Source: Bradyrhizobium guangzhouense (lineage in GTDB: Bacteria > Pseudomonadota > Alphaproteobacteria > Rhizobiales > Xanthobacteraceae). From it: a stretch of DNA of 64,000 bases. Shown here one piece after another: positions 33,093 through 42,342 of this stretch. A program made the position numbers and the translations under genes. Under the pieces are notes generated by a model. It was not told the origin of the DNA, did not search any database, and saw nothing but the letters and a program-made list of their open reading frames with translations. Position 1 is the stretch's first letter, and each line of letters begins with the position of its first letter. Where the stretch lies: contig NZ_CP030053.1 of the NCBI RefSeq assembly GCF_004114955.1, positions 6,481,001 through 6,545,000 on the forward strand, given 5' to 3'.

Positions 33093-33141
33093 CTTGCAGC
33101 GCCTGCGCGGCAAGACGTCCCTCGGAAATCGCACCACCCGG

Positions 33142-33423
33142 TCAGTACACCTTCCTGTGGCGCTTGCTCGGCGAAGGCGCCCGCTCGTCGAAAGCGTAGT
33201 AAGGATTGACGTCACAGCTGGCTGCACGGCCCGAGGCCGAGGCGCGGCACTGCGGCAGCGACGTGAAGGAGCAGTCGAACCAGCCGCCGCCGCCACCACT
33301 CAAGCCGCCGCCCGAATAGACGTGCATGCACACCGGGTAGCGCGGATCATAGGTCTGGGCGCTGGCGTCCGCCGCGGCGAACAGCCCCGCAATCGCGGTG
33401 AGGGTCAGGAGAGACAGGCGCAT
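33142..33423 (-). CDS. DUF3551-family exported small protein
   Basis: 93 residues: signal peptide to about ADASAQ, then YDPRYPVCMHVYSGGG, a Gly-rich loop, WFDCSFTSLPQCR and ASCDVNPYY with three or four Cys, then a basic tail. This pattern defines DUF3551, very numerous in Bradyrhizobium and of unknown function. Convergent with the TctC gene. Confidence 0.82.
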   Translation of the reverse strand: MRLSLLTLTAIAGLFAAADASAQTYDPRYPVCMHVYSGGGLSGGGGGWFDCSFTSLPQCRASASGRAASCDVNPYYAFDERAPSPSKRHRKVY

Positions 33424-33850
33424 CGGACTTTTCCTCGATTAGGTCACAACGACAGGTGTTATGCCATTTCCGTATGGCACAGCCGCGCGGTAGAAGCGAT
33501 CGTTCCTATCCATACCTCTCCCGCTTGTGACACACACCGGGAAACCATCCGACACGCCCCTGCAGCGATCTGAAACCGCGAAGGCGCGACGTGCCGGACC
33601 TGCGTTGAACGCATATCTCTCGATGACAAATCTTGGACAAAGGTCGCACGCCATCAGAGCAGGAAACTATTCGCAGGCGAGGGCGAACGGACTAGTCTTT
33701 CAATGACAACGCCGGCCCCCGGACCGATGACGTTCCGGGGCAATCAACAAACATGCGGGCTGAAGGAAACGCACATTCGCGCACGGGCTCTCTCGGGCTC
33801 GGCTCCGCCTGGCGCGAGCAGATGCGCTGACCAGTCGATGGTGTCAGGGC
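33424..33850. other. 427-bp gap before the RND permease: no gene seen
   Basis: Open frames here are short, overlap each other and lack ribosome sites. No membrane-fusion protein gene or fragment is visible, although one would be expected for an RND pump. No strong hairpin was found. The RND promoter probably lies in the right half. Confidence 0.5.
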
Positions 33851-36800
33851 ATGCAAGAGAGCTTCTCGTCTCCGTTCATCCGCTATCCGATCGGCACCTC
33901 GCTGCTGATGGCCGGGATCCTGTTCGTGGGCCTCGTGGCCTACCCTCTGCTGCCGGTTGCACCACTGCCGCAGGTCGACTTTCCGACCATTCAAGTCTCT
34001 GCCTCGCTTCCCGGCGGCAGCCCCGAAACCATGGCCTCGTCCGTGGCGCAACCGCTGGAGCGCCAGCTGGCGCAGATTCCCGGCATCACGCAGATGACCT
34101 CGACGAGCTCGCTCGGCTCGGCATCGATCACCATCCAGTTCGATCTCAACCGCCTGATCGATGCCGCATCCAACGACGTGCAGGCCGCGATCAACGCGGC
34201 GAGCGGTCAATTGCCGAAAAACCTGCCCTCGCCTCCGACCTATCGCAAGGTCAACCCGGCGGACTCGCCGATCATGATCCTGTCGGCGACCTCGGACACG
34301 CTTCCGCTCACCACCGTCAGCGATCGCACCGATGCCCAGCTCGCGCAGCAGATCAGCCAGATTCCCGGCGTCGCCCAGGTGTTCGTCGGCGGACAGCAGA
34401 AGCCCTCGGTGCGCATCCAGGTCGATCCGGCCAAGCTGGTCGCCAAGGGACTGTCGCTGGAGGACGTGCGCAGCCAGATCGCGATCGCGACCACGGACAG
34501 CCCGAAGGGCAGCATCGACGGCACGCACCGCGCCTACACCGTCTATGCCAACGACCAGCTGCTCGAAGCCAGCCAGTGGCAGGACGTCATCGTCGCCTAT
34601 CGCAACGGCGCGCCGTTGCGGATTCGCGACATCGGCGAAGCGGTGTCCGGGCCCGAGGACATGAAGACCGCGGCCTGGGCCGACGGCAAGCGCGGCGTCT
34701 TCCTGGTGATCTTCAAGCAGCCCGGCGCCAACGTCATCGACACGGTCAGCCGCATCAAGCAGAAACTGCCGCGGTTGATCGCGGCGATCCCGCCTGCGAT
34801 CAAGATCAAGATCATCAGCGACCGCACCATCACGATCCGCGCCGCGGTCGACGACGTCCAGATCACGCTGCTGATCACCATCGTGCTGGTGGTGATGGTG
34901 ATCTTCGTCTTCCTGCGCAGCTTCTGGGCCACGATCATCCCGAGCATCACCGTGCCGCTGGCCCTGCTCGGGGCCTGCTCGCTGATGTGGGTGTTCGGCT
35001 ACTCGCTGGACAATCTCTCGCTGATGGCGCTGACCATCGCGGTCGGCTTCGTGGTCGACGACGCCATCGTGATGCTGGAAAACATCACGCGCTATGTCGA
35101 GAAGGGCGAGAATCCGGTCACCGCCGCCTACAAGGGCGCGGCCGAGATCGGCTTCACCATCGTCTCCATCAGCATTTCGCTGGTCGCCGTGCTGATCCCG
35201 TTGCTGCTGATGGGCGGCATCATCGGCCGGTTGTTCCGCGAATTTGCGGTGACGCTGTCGATGGCGATCTTCGTCTCGCTCGTGGTGTCGCTGACGCTGA
35301 CGCCGATGATGGCTTCGCGCTTTCTGCGCTCCGATCACGAGGCGCGCGCCGGCCGCTTCTACCAATGGAGCGAGCGGCTGTTCGAACGCCTGCTTGGCGC
35401 CTATGAGCGCGGGCTCGACCTCGCGCTGCGGCACAGCCTCATCACGCTCTGCGTCTTTTTCGGCACAGTCGCGCTGTCTGCCCTGCTGTTCATCCTGATC
35501 CCGAAAGGCTTCTTCCCGCAGCAGGACAACGGCTTCCTCACCGCGGTGTCGGAGATGCCGCAGGACATCTCCTTCGCCGAGATGAAGCGGCGACAGGAGG
35601 AACTCAATGCCATCGTGCAGGCAGACCCTGCCGTCGATTCCATCGCGATGTTCATCGGCGGGGGCGGCACGGCGCTGAATTCGGGGCGCATGTACGTCAC
35701 GCTGAAACCGATCGGGGAGCGCAATGCCAATGCGCAGCAGATCATCGCGCGGCTGCGACCACGGCTCGCCAAGGTCGAGGGCGCGCGCCTCTATATGCAG
35801 GCCTCGCAGGACGTCCGGCTCGGCGGTCGCGCCACCCGCACCCAGTTCGAATTCACGCTCCAGGACGCCAATCTTGCCGAGCTGGACACGTGGGCGCCGA
35901 AGATCCTGTCGGACATGAGAGGCCTGCCGGAGCTTCGCGACGTCGCCACCGACCAGCAGACCGAGGGCACGACGCTGCAGCTCACGATCAATCGCGACAC
36001 CGCCGCCCGCTACGGCATCCAGCCGCAGCTGATCGACGACACGCTCTACGACGCTTTCGGCCAGCGCCAGGTGACCCAATATTTCACGCAGACCAACAGC
36101 TATCACGTGGTGCTCGAGATCACCCCCGCGCTGCAGGGTAAGCTCGACACGCTCGACAAGCTCTACATCAAGTCGCCGTTGACCGGCGACGAAGTCCCGC
36201 TCTCGGTCATCTGCCGCTGGAACAACGACCCGGTGCGCCCGCTCGCGATCGCGCATCAGAGTCAGTTTCCGGCGGTAACGATCAGCTTCAACCTGGCCGA
36301 GGGCGTTGCACTCGGGCAGGCGACCGCAGCCGTGATGCGCGCGGTCAGCGAGATGGGCGCGCCGCCGACGCTGTCAATGAGCTTCCAGGGGACCGCGCAG
36401 GCATTCCAGCAGTCGCTCGGCACCGTACCGATGCTGATCCTTGCCGCGCTCGTCGTGGTCTATCTGGTGTTGGGGGTGCTGTACGAGAGCTACATTCATC
36501 CGCTGACCATCCTGTCCACGCTGCCGTCCGCCGGCGTCGGCGCAATTGCGATCCTGATGATCTTCGGCTTCGACTTCAGCCTGATCGCCTTGATCGGGGT
36601 CATCCTCCTGATCGGCATCGTCAAGAAGAACGGCATCATGATGGTGGACTTCGCCATCGCTGCCGAGCGCGAGCAGCATCTGACGCCGGAGCAATCGATC
36701 CGCCAGGCCGCGCTGTTGCGCTTCCGGCCGATCATGATGACGACGATGGCGGCACTGCTCGGCGGCGTTCCCCTGATGCTCGGGACCGGCACGGGCGCCG

Positions 36801-36985
36801 AAATCCGCCAGCCGCTGGGCTACGCCATGGTCGGCGGCCTCGTCGTCAGCCAGGCGCTGACCTTGTTCACGACGCCCGTCGTCTATCTCTATCTCGACCG
36901 CTTCTCCAACACGCTGTCACGCTGGATGGAGAAGAAGCCGGAGGCGGAGGTCGAGTTGGAAGAGCAAAAGGACGCGGCGGAGTGA
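33851..36985 (+). CDS. RND-family efflux permease (MdtB/MdtC/MuxB type)
   Basis: 1044 residues, the full length for a resistance-nodulation-cell division inner-membrane pump with 12 helices and two large periplasmic loops. The N-terminus FIRYPIGTSLLMAGILFVGL is the first helix; GFVVDDAIVMLENI carries the TM4 Asp pair and GIVKKNGIMMVDFAI the TM10 Lys of the proton relay. Sequence style is MdtC/MuxB. Exports drugs, bile-type compounds or metals by proton exchange. No adaptor or outer-membrane channel gene lies nearby, so it must use partners from elsewhere. Start at 33851 is ATG; RBS is weak. Confidence 0.9.
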   Translation: MQESFSSPFIRYPIGTSLLMAGILFVGLVAYPLLPVAPLPQVDFPTIQVSASLPGGSPETMASSVAQPLERQLAQIPGITQMTSTSSLGSASITIQFDLNRLIDAASNDVQAAINAASGQLPKNLPSPPTYRKVNPADSPIMILSATSDTLPLTTVSDRTDAQLAQQISQIPGVAQVFVGGQQKPSVRIQVDPAKLVAKGLSLEDVRSQIAIATTDSPKGSIDGTHRAYTVYANDQLLEASQWQDVIVAYRNGAPLRIRDIGEAVSGPEDMKTAAWADGKRGVFLVIFKQPGANVIDTVSRIKQKLPRLIAAIPPAIKIKIISDRTITIRAAVDDVQITLLITIVLVVMVIFVFLRSFWATIIPSITVPLALLGACSLMWVFGYSLDNLSLMALTIAVGFVVDDAIVMLENITRYVEKGENPVTAAYKGAAEIGFTIVSISISLVAVLIPLLLMGGIIGRLFREFAVTLSMAIFVSLVVSLTLTPMMASRFLRSDHEARAGRFYQWSERLFERLLGAYERGLDLALRHSLITLCVFFGTVALSALLFILIPKGFFPQQDNGFLTAVSEMPQDISFAEMKRRQEELNAIVQADPAVDSIAMFIGGGGTALNSGRMYVTLKPIGERNANAQQIIARLRPRLAKVEGARLYMQASQDVRLGGRATRTQFEFTLQDANLAELDTWAPKILSDMRGLPELRDVATDQQTEGTTLQLTINRDTAARYGIQPQLIDDTLYDAFGQRQVTQYFTQTNSYHVVLEITPALQGKLDTLDKLYIKSPLTGDEVPLSVICRWNNDPVRPLAIAHQSQFPAVTISFNLAEGVALGQATAAVMRAVSEMGAPPTLSMSFQGTAQAFQQSLGTVPMLILAALVVVYLVLGVLYESYIHPLTILSTLPSAGVGAIAILMIFGFDFSLIALIGVILLIGIVKKNGIMMVDFAIAAEREQHLTPEQSIRQAALLRFRPIMMTTMAALLGGVPLMLGTGTGAEIRQPLGYAMVGGLVVSQALTLFTTPVVYLYLDRFSNTLSRWMEKKPEAEVELEEQKDAAE

Positions 36986-36997
36986 GCTGTACTCGCC

Positions 36998-38872
36998 TCA
37001 GCCCAGCCCCTGCAGCACCAGCCGGTTCAGCCTCGCCGCAAACGCGGCCGGATCCTCCGGCAGCTCGCCATCCAGGATCTGCGCCTGCTCGAGCAGGAGC
37101 AGGCTGAGGTCGTCGACCGTCGTCGAGCCGGCCTGGGCCCTGGTGATCGCCGTCACCATCGGGTGGCGGAGATTGATCTCCAGGATCGGCCTGGTGCGCA
37201 TGCCGCGGTTCTGCTGCGCCAGAATGCGCTCGAGTTCGCGGCTCGGGCCCTGGCTGTCAGCGACGAGGCAGGAGGCGGAGCTGGTGAGGCGGGTCGAGGC
37301 CTTGACGTCGCTGACGCGTTCGCCGAGCGCCGCCTTGATCACCGCGATGGTGGCGGCCTCGTCTGCGGCGGGCTCGTCCTTCTTCGCCTCCTCCTTGTCG
37401 TCGACGCGCGGGATCAGGTCGAGATTGAGATCGCCCTGGCTCAGCGACTTCAGCGGCTTGCCCTCGAACTCCGATGGCATCGATGTCCAGAAGGCATCGA
37501 CCGGATCGGACAGCAGCAGCACCTCGATGCCGCGCGCCGCTGCGGCTTCCAGCCGCGGACTTGACTTGAGCCGCTCGATGCTGTCGCCGACGAGATAGTA
37601 GATCTCGGTCTGGTTGGGCTTGAAGTCGGCGACGACGTCCTTGAGCGCGCGCTTCTCGCCTGATGTGGTGGTGAAGCGCGACAGCGCGAGCAGCTTTTCG
37701 CGGCGCTCGAAATCCTCGTAGATGCCCTCCTTCAGCACAGCGCCGAAAGCGTCCCAGATCTTTGCGAAGTTTTCAGCGTCCTTTTCGGCGAGGCTTTCGA
37801 GCTCGTTGACGACGCGGGTCGCCACCGCTTTCCGGATCTGCGCCAGCTGCGGATTGTTCTGCAGCATCTCGCGCGAGATGTTGAGCGGGAGATCCTCGCT
37901 GTCGACGACGCCGCGGATGAAGCGGAGATAGCCCGGCAAGAGGTCGGCATCGTCAGTGATGAAGACGCGGCGGACATAGAGCTTGACGCGGCCCTTGCGG
38001 TTCGGCTCGAACAGGTCGAATGGCTTGGTAGAGGGCGCAAACAGCAGCACGGCGTAGGAGTAACGGCCCTCCGCGCGGTAATGCAGCGTCATGGCGGGGT
38101 CGTCGAAGGCGGAGGCGATCTGCTGATACGCCTTCTTGTAGTCCTCGGGCGTCAGCTCCGATTTCGAGCGCTGCCACAGCGCGCTCGCCGAATTGATCTG
38201 GCGCGGCTCGCCCTCTTCGGGCACCAGCTCGATGGGGAAGAGAATATTGTCGGAATAGGCGCTGACGATGCGCTCGATCTCGTATGTCTCGAGATATTTC
38301 CTGGCGTCGTCCTTCAGGTGCAGGACGATCTCGGTGCCGCGGGTTACGCGCCCCGCCTCCTCGTCGCTCGCCCGCGCGATCTCGAAGCCGGAGCCTCCCG
38401 ACGACGTCCAGGTCCAGACGTCGCTTTCGCCGGCGCGGCGGCTGATCACGACGATCTTCTCGGCAACCATGAAGGCGGAATAGAAGCCGACGCCGAACTG
38501 GCCGATCAGGCCGAGACCGTCCTTGGCTTCCTTCAGCTTCGACACGAAGGCCTTGGTGCCGGAGCGGGCAATGGTGCCGAGATGGTCGATCAGCTCCTGC
38601 CGCTCCATGCCGATGCCGTTGTCGACGATGGCAAGCGTCCCCGCGGTTTTGTTCGGGATGATGCGGATCTTGAGCGCGTCGCCCTCGCCCAGCAGCGCCG
38701 GATTGGCGATCGCCTCGTAGCGCAGCTTGTCGCAGGCATCCGAGGCGTTGGAGACCAGCTCGCGCAGGAAGATGTCGGTCTCTGAATAGACGGAATGCAC
38801 CATCAGGTGCAGCAGCTCGGAAACCTCGGCTTGGAAAGGCTGCGTATGCGTGGCCGTATCGGACGTCGTCAT
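36998..38872 (-). CDS. htpG: Hsp90 chaperone HtpG
   Basis: 624 residues. N-terminal GHKL ATPase domain: [16 protein letters not shown] (about 36-51), VDNGIGMER and [13 protein letters not shown]; middle domain with [10 protein letters not shown]; short C-terminal dimerisation domain. ATP-dependent cytosolic chaperone for stress-denatured clients. The linker and middle domain are typical. A sigma-32-like promoter lies 38 bp upstream, consistent with heat-shock control. Convergent with the RND gene, 12 bp apart. Confidence 0.95.
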   Translation of the reverse strand: MTTSDTATHTQPFQAEVSELLHLMVHSVYSETDIFLRELVSNASDACDKLRYEAIANPALLGEGDALKIRIIPNKTAGTLAIVDNGIGMERQELIDHLGTIARSGTKAFVSKLKEAKDGLGLIGQFGVGFYSAFMVAEKIVVISRRAGESDVWTWTSSGGSGFEIARASDEEAGRVTRGTEIVLHLKDDARKYLETYEIERIVSAYSDNILFPIELVPEEGEPRQINSASALWQRSKSELTPEDYKKAYQQIASAFDDPAMTLHYRAEGRYSYAVLLFAPSTKPFDLFEPNRKGRVKLYVRRVFITDDADLLPGYLRFIRGVVDSEDLPLNISREMLQNNPQLAQIRKAVATRVVNELESLAEKDAENFAKIWDAFGAVLKEGIYEDFERREKLLALSRFTTTSGEKRALKDVVADFKPNQTEIYYLVGDSIERLKSSPRLEAAAARGIEVLLLSDPVDAFWTSMPSEFEGKPLKSLSQGDLNLDLIPRVDDKEEAKKDEPAADEAATIAVIKAALGERVSDVKASTRLTSSASCLVADSQGPSRELERILAQQNRGMRTRPILEINLRHPMVTAITRAQAGSTTVDDLSLLLLEQAQILDGELPEDPAAFAARLNRLVLQGLG

Positions 38873-38909
38873 GCGTTTACCCGGTCAATCAGAAATGGAG
38901 AAAGCCGGG

Positions 38910-38937
38910 ATATAGCGCGCTGGGATAGGGGATCAAG
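38910..38937 (-). promoter_or_regulatory. RpoH (sigma-32)-type promoter of htpG
   Basis: On the minus strand CTTGAT (38937-38932), 16 bases, then CTATAT (38915-38910). This fits the alphaproteobacterial heat-shock consensus CTTG-N16/17-CYTATNT. The ATG is 38 bp downstream. Match is by eye. Confidence 0.65.
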
Positions 38938-38995
38938 TGGATGCGCAAAGCCGCCCTCCGGACAGGAGGACGTTTTTGCGCGGGGGCGGGGTCGA

Positions 38996-39427
38996 TCAGG
39001 TCACGCAGCGGCCGGGCTGCAGCAGCTTGGCGACCTCGGTCAGGGAGCTGACCATCGGCTCGCAGGCGATGGTCGGCTTGCGGCCCGGCTTCAGCAGCGT
39101 CGGAGCCGGCTTGGCGTTGCCGGTCTCGATCACGGCGGGGACGCGCAACAACACCGACGTATCGGGCAGGTCGTTCAGCCGCATCGAGACGGTACGGGTC
39201 GGAACCGCCGCCGGCTTCAGGTCGGCGAGCCGGTCGGACTTGCTGGCACGGTTGACGCCATGACTGGCGCGATCAAGGCCCGACGCTTTGCCGGCCTGGC
39301 CAGCGATCGCTTCCCAGCGGACGGCCAGATCGTCACCGGAGGTCAGTTGCACGGCGCCAACTTGGACGGCGCCCAGCGTCGCGACGAGCGCGACGGCACC
39401 AAACAATACCTTTTGAATCTGTGACAT
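38996..39427 (-). CDS. Hypothetical exported protein
   Basis: 143 residues from ATG 39427. N-terminal signal or anchor (KVLFGAVALVATLGAVQVGAV); the mature part is Ala/Arg/Lys-rich with a C-terminal Cys pair (KPTIACEPMVSSL and LLQPGRCVT), which could form a disulfide. Small Bradyrhizobium-type proteins of this kind are unassigned. Start chosen because upstream sequence to 39466 has no good ribosome site. It lies 58 bp upstream of the htpG promoter. Confidence 0.65.
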   Translation of the reverse strand: MSQIQKVLFGAVALVATLGAVQVGAVQLTSGDDLAVRWEAIAGQAGKASGLDRASHGVNRASKSDRLADLKPAAVPTRTVSMRLNDLPDTSVLLRVPAVIETGNAKPAPTLLKPGRKPTIACEPMVSSLTEVAKLLQPGRCVT

Positions 39428-39644
39428 GGCTATCGGTCCCTCGCCCCATGGCGATCGCGGGAACAACGCGACGGGAGGACCGGAGTTTCCCAGAGGTTAA
39501 GATCACTTAACCGTGTGCCAAATTCACGCCAGACCGCACAAAAAACCGCTCAAAAAATTTTGCCACCATCTGGAACGACTCTCGCGCCCGCGAGTCGTCT
39601 CAACAGCCGGCTATTCCCCCCTGCCCCATAAGCCGGCGACGTAG

Positions 39645-39681
39645 GGCGCGACTGTGGTGATGCCAGTCGCGCCTTACTTTT
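39645..39681 (+). terminator. Hairpin with short U-run
   Basis: GGCGCGACTG and CAGTCGCGCC pair perfectly (39645-39654 with 39664-39673), followed by TTACTTTT. It lies in the 279-bp gap between the exported protein gene and the SnoaL-like gene, both on the minus strand. On that strand the T-run is on the wrong side, so it may simply protect the 3' end of the SnoaL-like mRNA. Another dyad, GACTC/GAGTC, is near 39580-39600. Confidence 0.4.
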
Positions 39682-39706
39682 GTCTGGGGGTCACTTTGCC
39701 CGCTCA

Positions 39707-40306
39707 CTATTCGGCCTTCCCCGCCAGCCAATCCCGCCCCTCGCCATAGAGCTTCTCGACCTCAGGGCCGATCAGGCCCGGCATGTCGCGCTTGACCTTG
39801 TAGCCGATCAATTCCTGCATGTAGGCGAGGTGGCGGTAGCCCTCTGGCAGTGCGGCGAGTGCCTGCTGGTCGAGGCGAAGCTCTGCGGCCGGATCGACCG
39901 GATCGATCCGGTCCTTCTCGTAGATCGGCTGGCGGCGGACGATGCCCCACCGGCCCTTTCGCTTCTCCAGGAAATCGTAGAAACGCCCGGTGCAGACGAC
40001 ATCGCAGAGCACGTCGTGCACCGTGGCCCGTTGCGAGATCGTCATCTTGGTTTGCGCAATGGCCCGCTCGCCCGAAAGGTCGATGCTGCAGCCTCCGAGG
40101 AAGTGCAGGATGCGGACACCCCTGGCAAAGCCCTCCTGGCTGACCCGCATGAAATCCCGCGCGGGTCCCTGAAACCAGGTCGCCGACATCCAGCCTTCCT
40201 CGTGCCAGACGGTGGCAAAACGCTCCCAATCGCCGGCATCGCGCCACACCGCCCAATTCTCGACGAGGTCGCGGATGGCGAGGCGGTCGAGGCGTTGCTG
40301 GTCCAT
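39707..40306 (-). CDS. SnoaL/NTF2-like protein
   Basis: 199 residues from ATG 40306. Starts MDQQRLDRLAIRDLVENWAVWRDAGDWERFATVWHEEGWM, the first helix and strand of SnoaL-like folds (quoted only in outline: IRDLVENWAVWRD, then ATVWHEEGWM). The family includes dehydratases, isomerases and aromatic dioxygenase small subunits. The late segment KDRIDPVDPAAELRLDQ and a C-terminal helix extend beyond a bare NTF2 fold. Probable small-molecule enzyme; substrate unknown. No signal peptide. Confidence 0.75.
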   Translation of the reverse strand: MDQQRLDRLAIRDLVENWAVWRDAGDWERFATVWHEEGWMSATWFQGPARDFMRVSQEGFARGVRILHFLGGCSIDLSGERAIAQTKMTISQRATVHDVLCDVVCTGRFYDFLEKRKGRWGIVRRQPIYEKDRIDPVDPAAELRLDQQALAALPEGYRHLAYMQELIGYKVKRDMPGLIGPEVEKLYGEGRDWLAGKAE

Positions 40307-40456
40307 GGGTACGTCTCCGATTGGCGGAATGCACGAGGTATGAGCGGCGAATTCGACAGCCGTCAAGCAGGCACGAAAAATCCGGCGTGCCTCGCAGCAC
40401 GCCGGATCGGGTCTTCATCGCCAGATGGCTGGCTTGCCTACGCCGCCGGTGCCTCG

Positions 40457-41263
40457 TTAGGCCGCGGGCGCTTTGGGCGCGCGGTTGCGCGAGTTGCGCT
40501 GGAAGAACAGCGCCTGGCTCGCCACCGCCGACACCATCGCGGGCTGGAACGGTTTTGAGATCAGGAACGCCGGCTCGGGACGTTCGCCGGTGAGGAAACG
40601 CTCGGGATAGGCGGTGATAAACACCACCGGCACTTCGAAGGTGCGCAGCAATTCGTTGACGGCGTCCAGGCCCGACGAGCCGTCGGCGAGCTGGATATCG
40701 GCGAGGATGAGGCCGGGCCGCTTGTTCTTGGCCAGCGCCACGGCATCGGCATGGGTACGCGCGACGCCGACGACATTGTGGCCGAGATTCTTGACCAGGC
40801 TCTCGAGGTCCATGGCGATGAAGGTCTCGTCCTCGATGATCAGCACGTCGGTGGCGATCTCCGCCGCCATCTCGCGACCGGCGGCATCGGCCAGCCGGCG
40901 CGTCTCGGCAACGTCGGTGCCGAGGACGAAGGCGACTTCCTCCTCCGAAAACCCTTCGAGCGAGAGCAGCAGGAAGGCCTGACGCGGCAGCGGCGTGATG
41001 TTGGACAGCCGGCGTTCCGGCGGCATCGGCAGCGTCGCCACCTCGGCATCGTCGTTGACAGAAACCGAATTCCAGATCTGGGTGAACAGCCGGAACAAGC
41101 CGGCGCGCGGCCCATGGCTCTCGTCGAGCACGCTGGGATCTCCAAGCATGGCTTCCAACATGGCTGCGACATAGGCATCGCCGGAGGCCTGGCTGCCCGT
41201 CAGGGCGCGCGCATACCGGCGCAACAACGGCAAGTGTTCAGCAACGAGCTGTGAACGGGACAT
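40457..41263 (-). CDS. phyR: General stress response regulator PhyR
   Basis: 268 residues from ATG 41263. N-terminal ECF-sigma-like domain (about 1-130; LPLLRRYARALTGSQASGD, LSLEGFSEEEVAFVLGTDVAE) without DNA-binding ability, then a receiver domain (about 138-255) with IIEDETFIAMDLE and the phospho-acceptor Asp in LILADIQLAD (about 190), and Lys in FLISKPFQP. When phosphorylated it binds NepR and frees EcfG. Divergent from nepR-ecfG, the canonical locus of alphaproteobacterial general stress control. Confidence 0.95.
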   Translation of the reverse strand: MSRSQLVAEHLPLLRRYARALTGSQASGDAYVAAMLEAMLGDPSVLDESHGPRAGLFRLFTQIWNSVSVNDDAEVATLPMPPERRLSNITPLPRQAFLLLSLEGFSEEEVAFVLGTDVAETRRLADAAGREMAAEIATDVLIIEDETFIAMDLESLVKNLGHNVVGVARTHADAVALAKNKRPGLILADIQLADGSSGLDAVNELLRTFEVPVVFITAYPERFLTGERPEPAFLISKPFQPAMVSAVASQALFFQRNSRNRAPKAPAA

Positions 41264-41345
41264 CCCCACTCCATTCATCATCGGGCCAACCTTGAAGAAA
41301 CCAGGCAATACGAGGGGAGGCCCGGGTTCCCCTGCTGGGACTGAT

Positions 41346-41370
41346 TACGCCTCAGCATAAGAAAAGTTCC
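41346..41370 (-). promoter_or_regulatory. EcfG-type promoter of phyR
   Basis: On the minus strand GGAAC (41370-41366), 16 bases, then CGTA (41349-41346), one base off the GGAAC-N16/17-CGTT consensus for sigma-EcfG in Bradyrhizobium. It would place the phyR mRNA start about 75 bp before its ATG, allowing autoregulation. On the other strand GGAAC also occurs at 41380 and 41417 before nepR, but without a clear CGTT partner. Confidence 0.55.
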
Positions 41371-41486
41371 CCTGGGCTGGGAACTTTTTGTCGAACGTGG
41401 AATTGAACTCGTCCAGGGAACGGCTCCCGGTTGAGAAAACTTCTCTATTTTGCAGTCACTTAACTCGGGGAAACGTGGAACAGGTC

Positions 41487-41720
41487 ATGAAAGATCTCAA
41501 GTCTCAAGCCAGCAAAAGCACGACCCCCGGCAAGGGAGGCCTCACTCCGGAGATCCAATCCCGGATCGGGCATCAACTGCGCGCGATGTATGACGATGTC
41601 GTGCGGCAGGGGGTTCCGGACCGGTTCGCGGAGCTCATCAAGAAACTCGATGCGCCGGGAAGTGGATCCCAAAACGAGAATGGGGCTGGGGGCTCCAACG
41701 ACAACAATGGGAGGGACTAA
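41487..41720 (+). CDS. nepR: Anti-sigma factor NepR
   Basis: 77 residues from ATG 41487. The core two helices are PEIQSRIGHQLRAMYDDVV and PDRFAELIKKLDA (about 25-60), the NepR family signature, with a flexible Gly/Asn-rich tail. It holds EcfG inactive until PhyR~P sequesters it. Its stop overlaps the ecfG start (TAATG), so it is co-translated. An upstream in-frame ATG at 41388 runs through the promoter region and is not used. Confidence 0.9.
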   Translation: MKDLKSQASKSTTPGKGGLTPEIQSRIGHQLRAMYDDVVRQGVPDRFAELIKKLDAPGSGSQNENGAGGSNDNNGRD

Positions 41721-42268
41721 TGCCTCTCACAAACTCCCTGCGTGACGACATTCTGGCGGCCGTGCCAAGCCTGCGCGCGTTCGCCATATCGCTCAGCGGC
41801 AATGCCGACCGCGCCGACGATCTGGTGCAGGAGACGCTGCTCCGCGCGCTCGCCAACATCGACTCGTTCCAGCCCGGCTCCAATCTGCCGGCGTGGCTGT
41901 TCACGATCCTGCGCAACCTGTTCCGCTCCGACTATCGCAAGCGGCGGCGTGAGGTCGAGGATGCCGAGGGCAACTATGCCAAGACGCTGAAGACGCAGCC
42001 TTCGCAGAACGCCCATCTCGAGTTCGAGGAGTTTCGCACCGCGCTCGAGAAGCTTCCGCAAGACCAGCGCGAGGCGCTGATCCTTGTCGGTGCCTCCGGC
42101 TTCTCTTATGAGGACGCGGCCTCGATCTGCGGCTGTGCCGTCGGCACTATCAAGAGCCGCGTCAACCGCGCGCGTTCGAAGCTCGCCGCGCTGCTCTATG
42201 TCGACGGCGCCGAGGATTTCGGACCCGACGAGACCGTGCGGGCGGTGATCGGCGGCAGCGGCGGATAG
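41720..42268 (+). CDS. ecfG: ECF sigma factor EcfG
   Basis: 182 residues. Region 2: ADDLVQETLLRALANIDSF and NLPAWLFTILRNLFRSDYRKRRR (split here); region 4: LEKLPQDQREALILVGASGFSYEDAA then CGCAVGTIKSRVNRARSKLAALL. EcfG directs RNA polymerase to stress genes with GGAAC-N16/17-CGTT promoters. It overlaps nepR by one base. A target promoter is visible elsewhere in this window, at 60806-60830. Confidence 0.94.
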   Translation: MPLTNSLRDDILAAVPSLRAFAISLSGNADRADDLVQETLLRALANIDSFQPGSNLPAWLFTILRNLFRSDYRKRRREVEDAEGNYAKTLKTQPSQNAHLEFEEFRTALEKLPQDQREALILVGASGFSYEDAASICGCAVGTIKSRVNRARSKLAALLYVDGAEDFGPDETVRAVIGGSGG

Positions 42269-42303
42269 CAGAGGCCGTCCATCGGATCCAGACGACAGCT
42301 ATG

Positions 42304-42329
42304 AAGGCGGCCGTCCACGCGGCCGTCTT
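42304..42329. terminator. Hairpin terminator between ecfG and the nitroreductase gene
   Basis: AAGGCGGCCG (42304-42313) and CGGCCGTCTT (42320-42329) form a 10-bp stem with one G-U pair and a 6-base loop. T-richness is modest on either side. It serves convergent genes. Confidence 0.6.
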
Positions 42330-42342
42330 CACGCGTGCCCGA

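Noticed and set aside
33692..36256. Very long open frame (over 800 codons) on the minus strand across the RND gene
   Set aside because: It is a shadow of the GC-rich RND gene: Asp/Arg/His-rich low-complexity protein, no domain, and the plus-strand protein is a full-length known family.
41380..41441. EcfG promoter for nepR-ecfG on the plus strand
   Set aside because: GGAAC occurs at 41380 and 41417, but no CGTT-like box sits 16 or 17 bases downstream of either.
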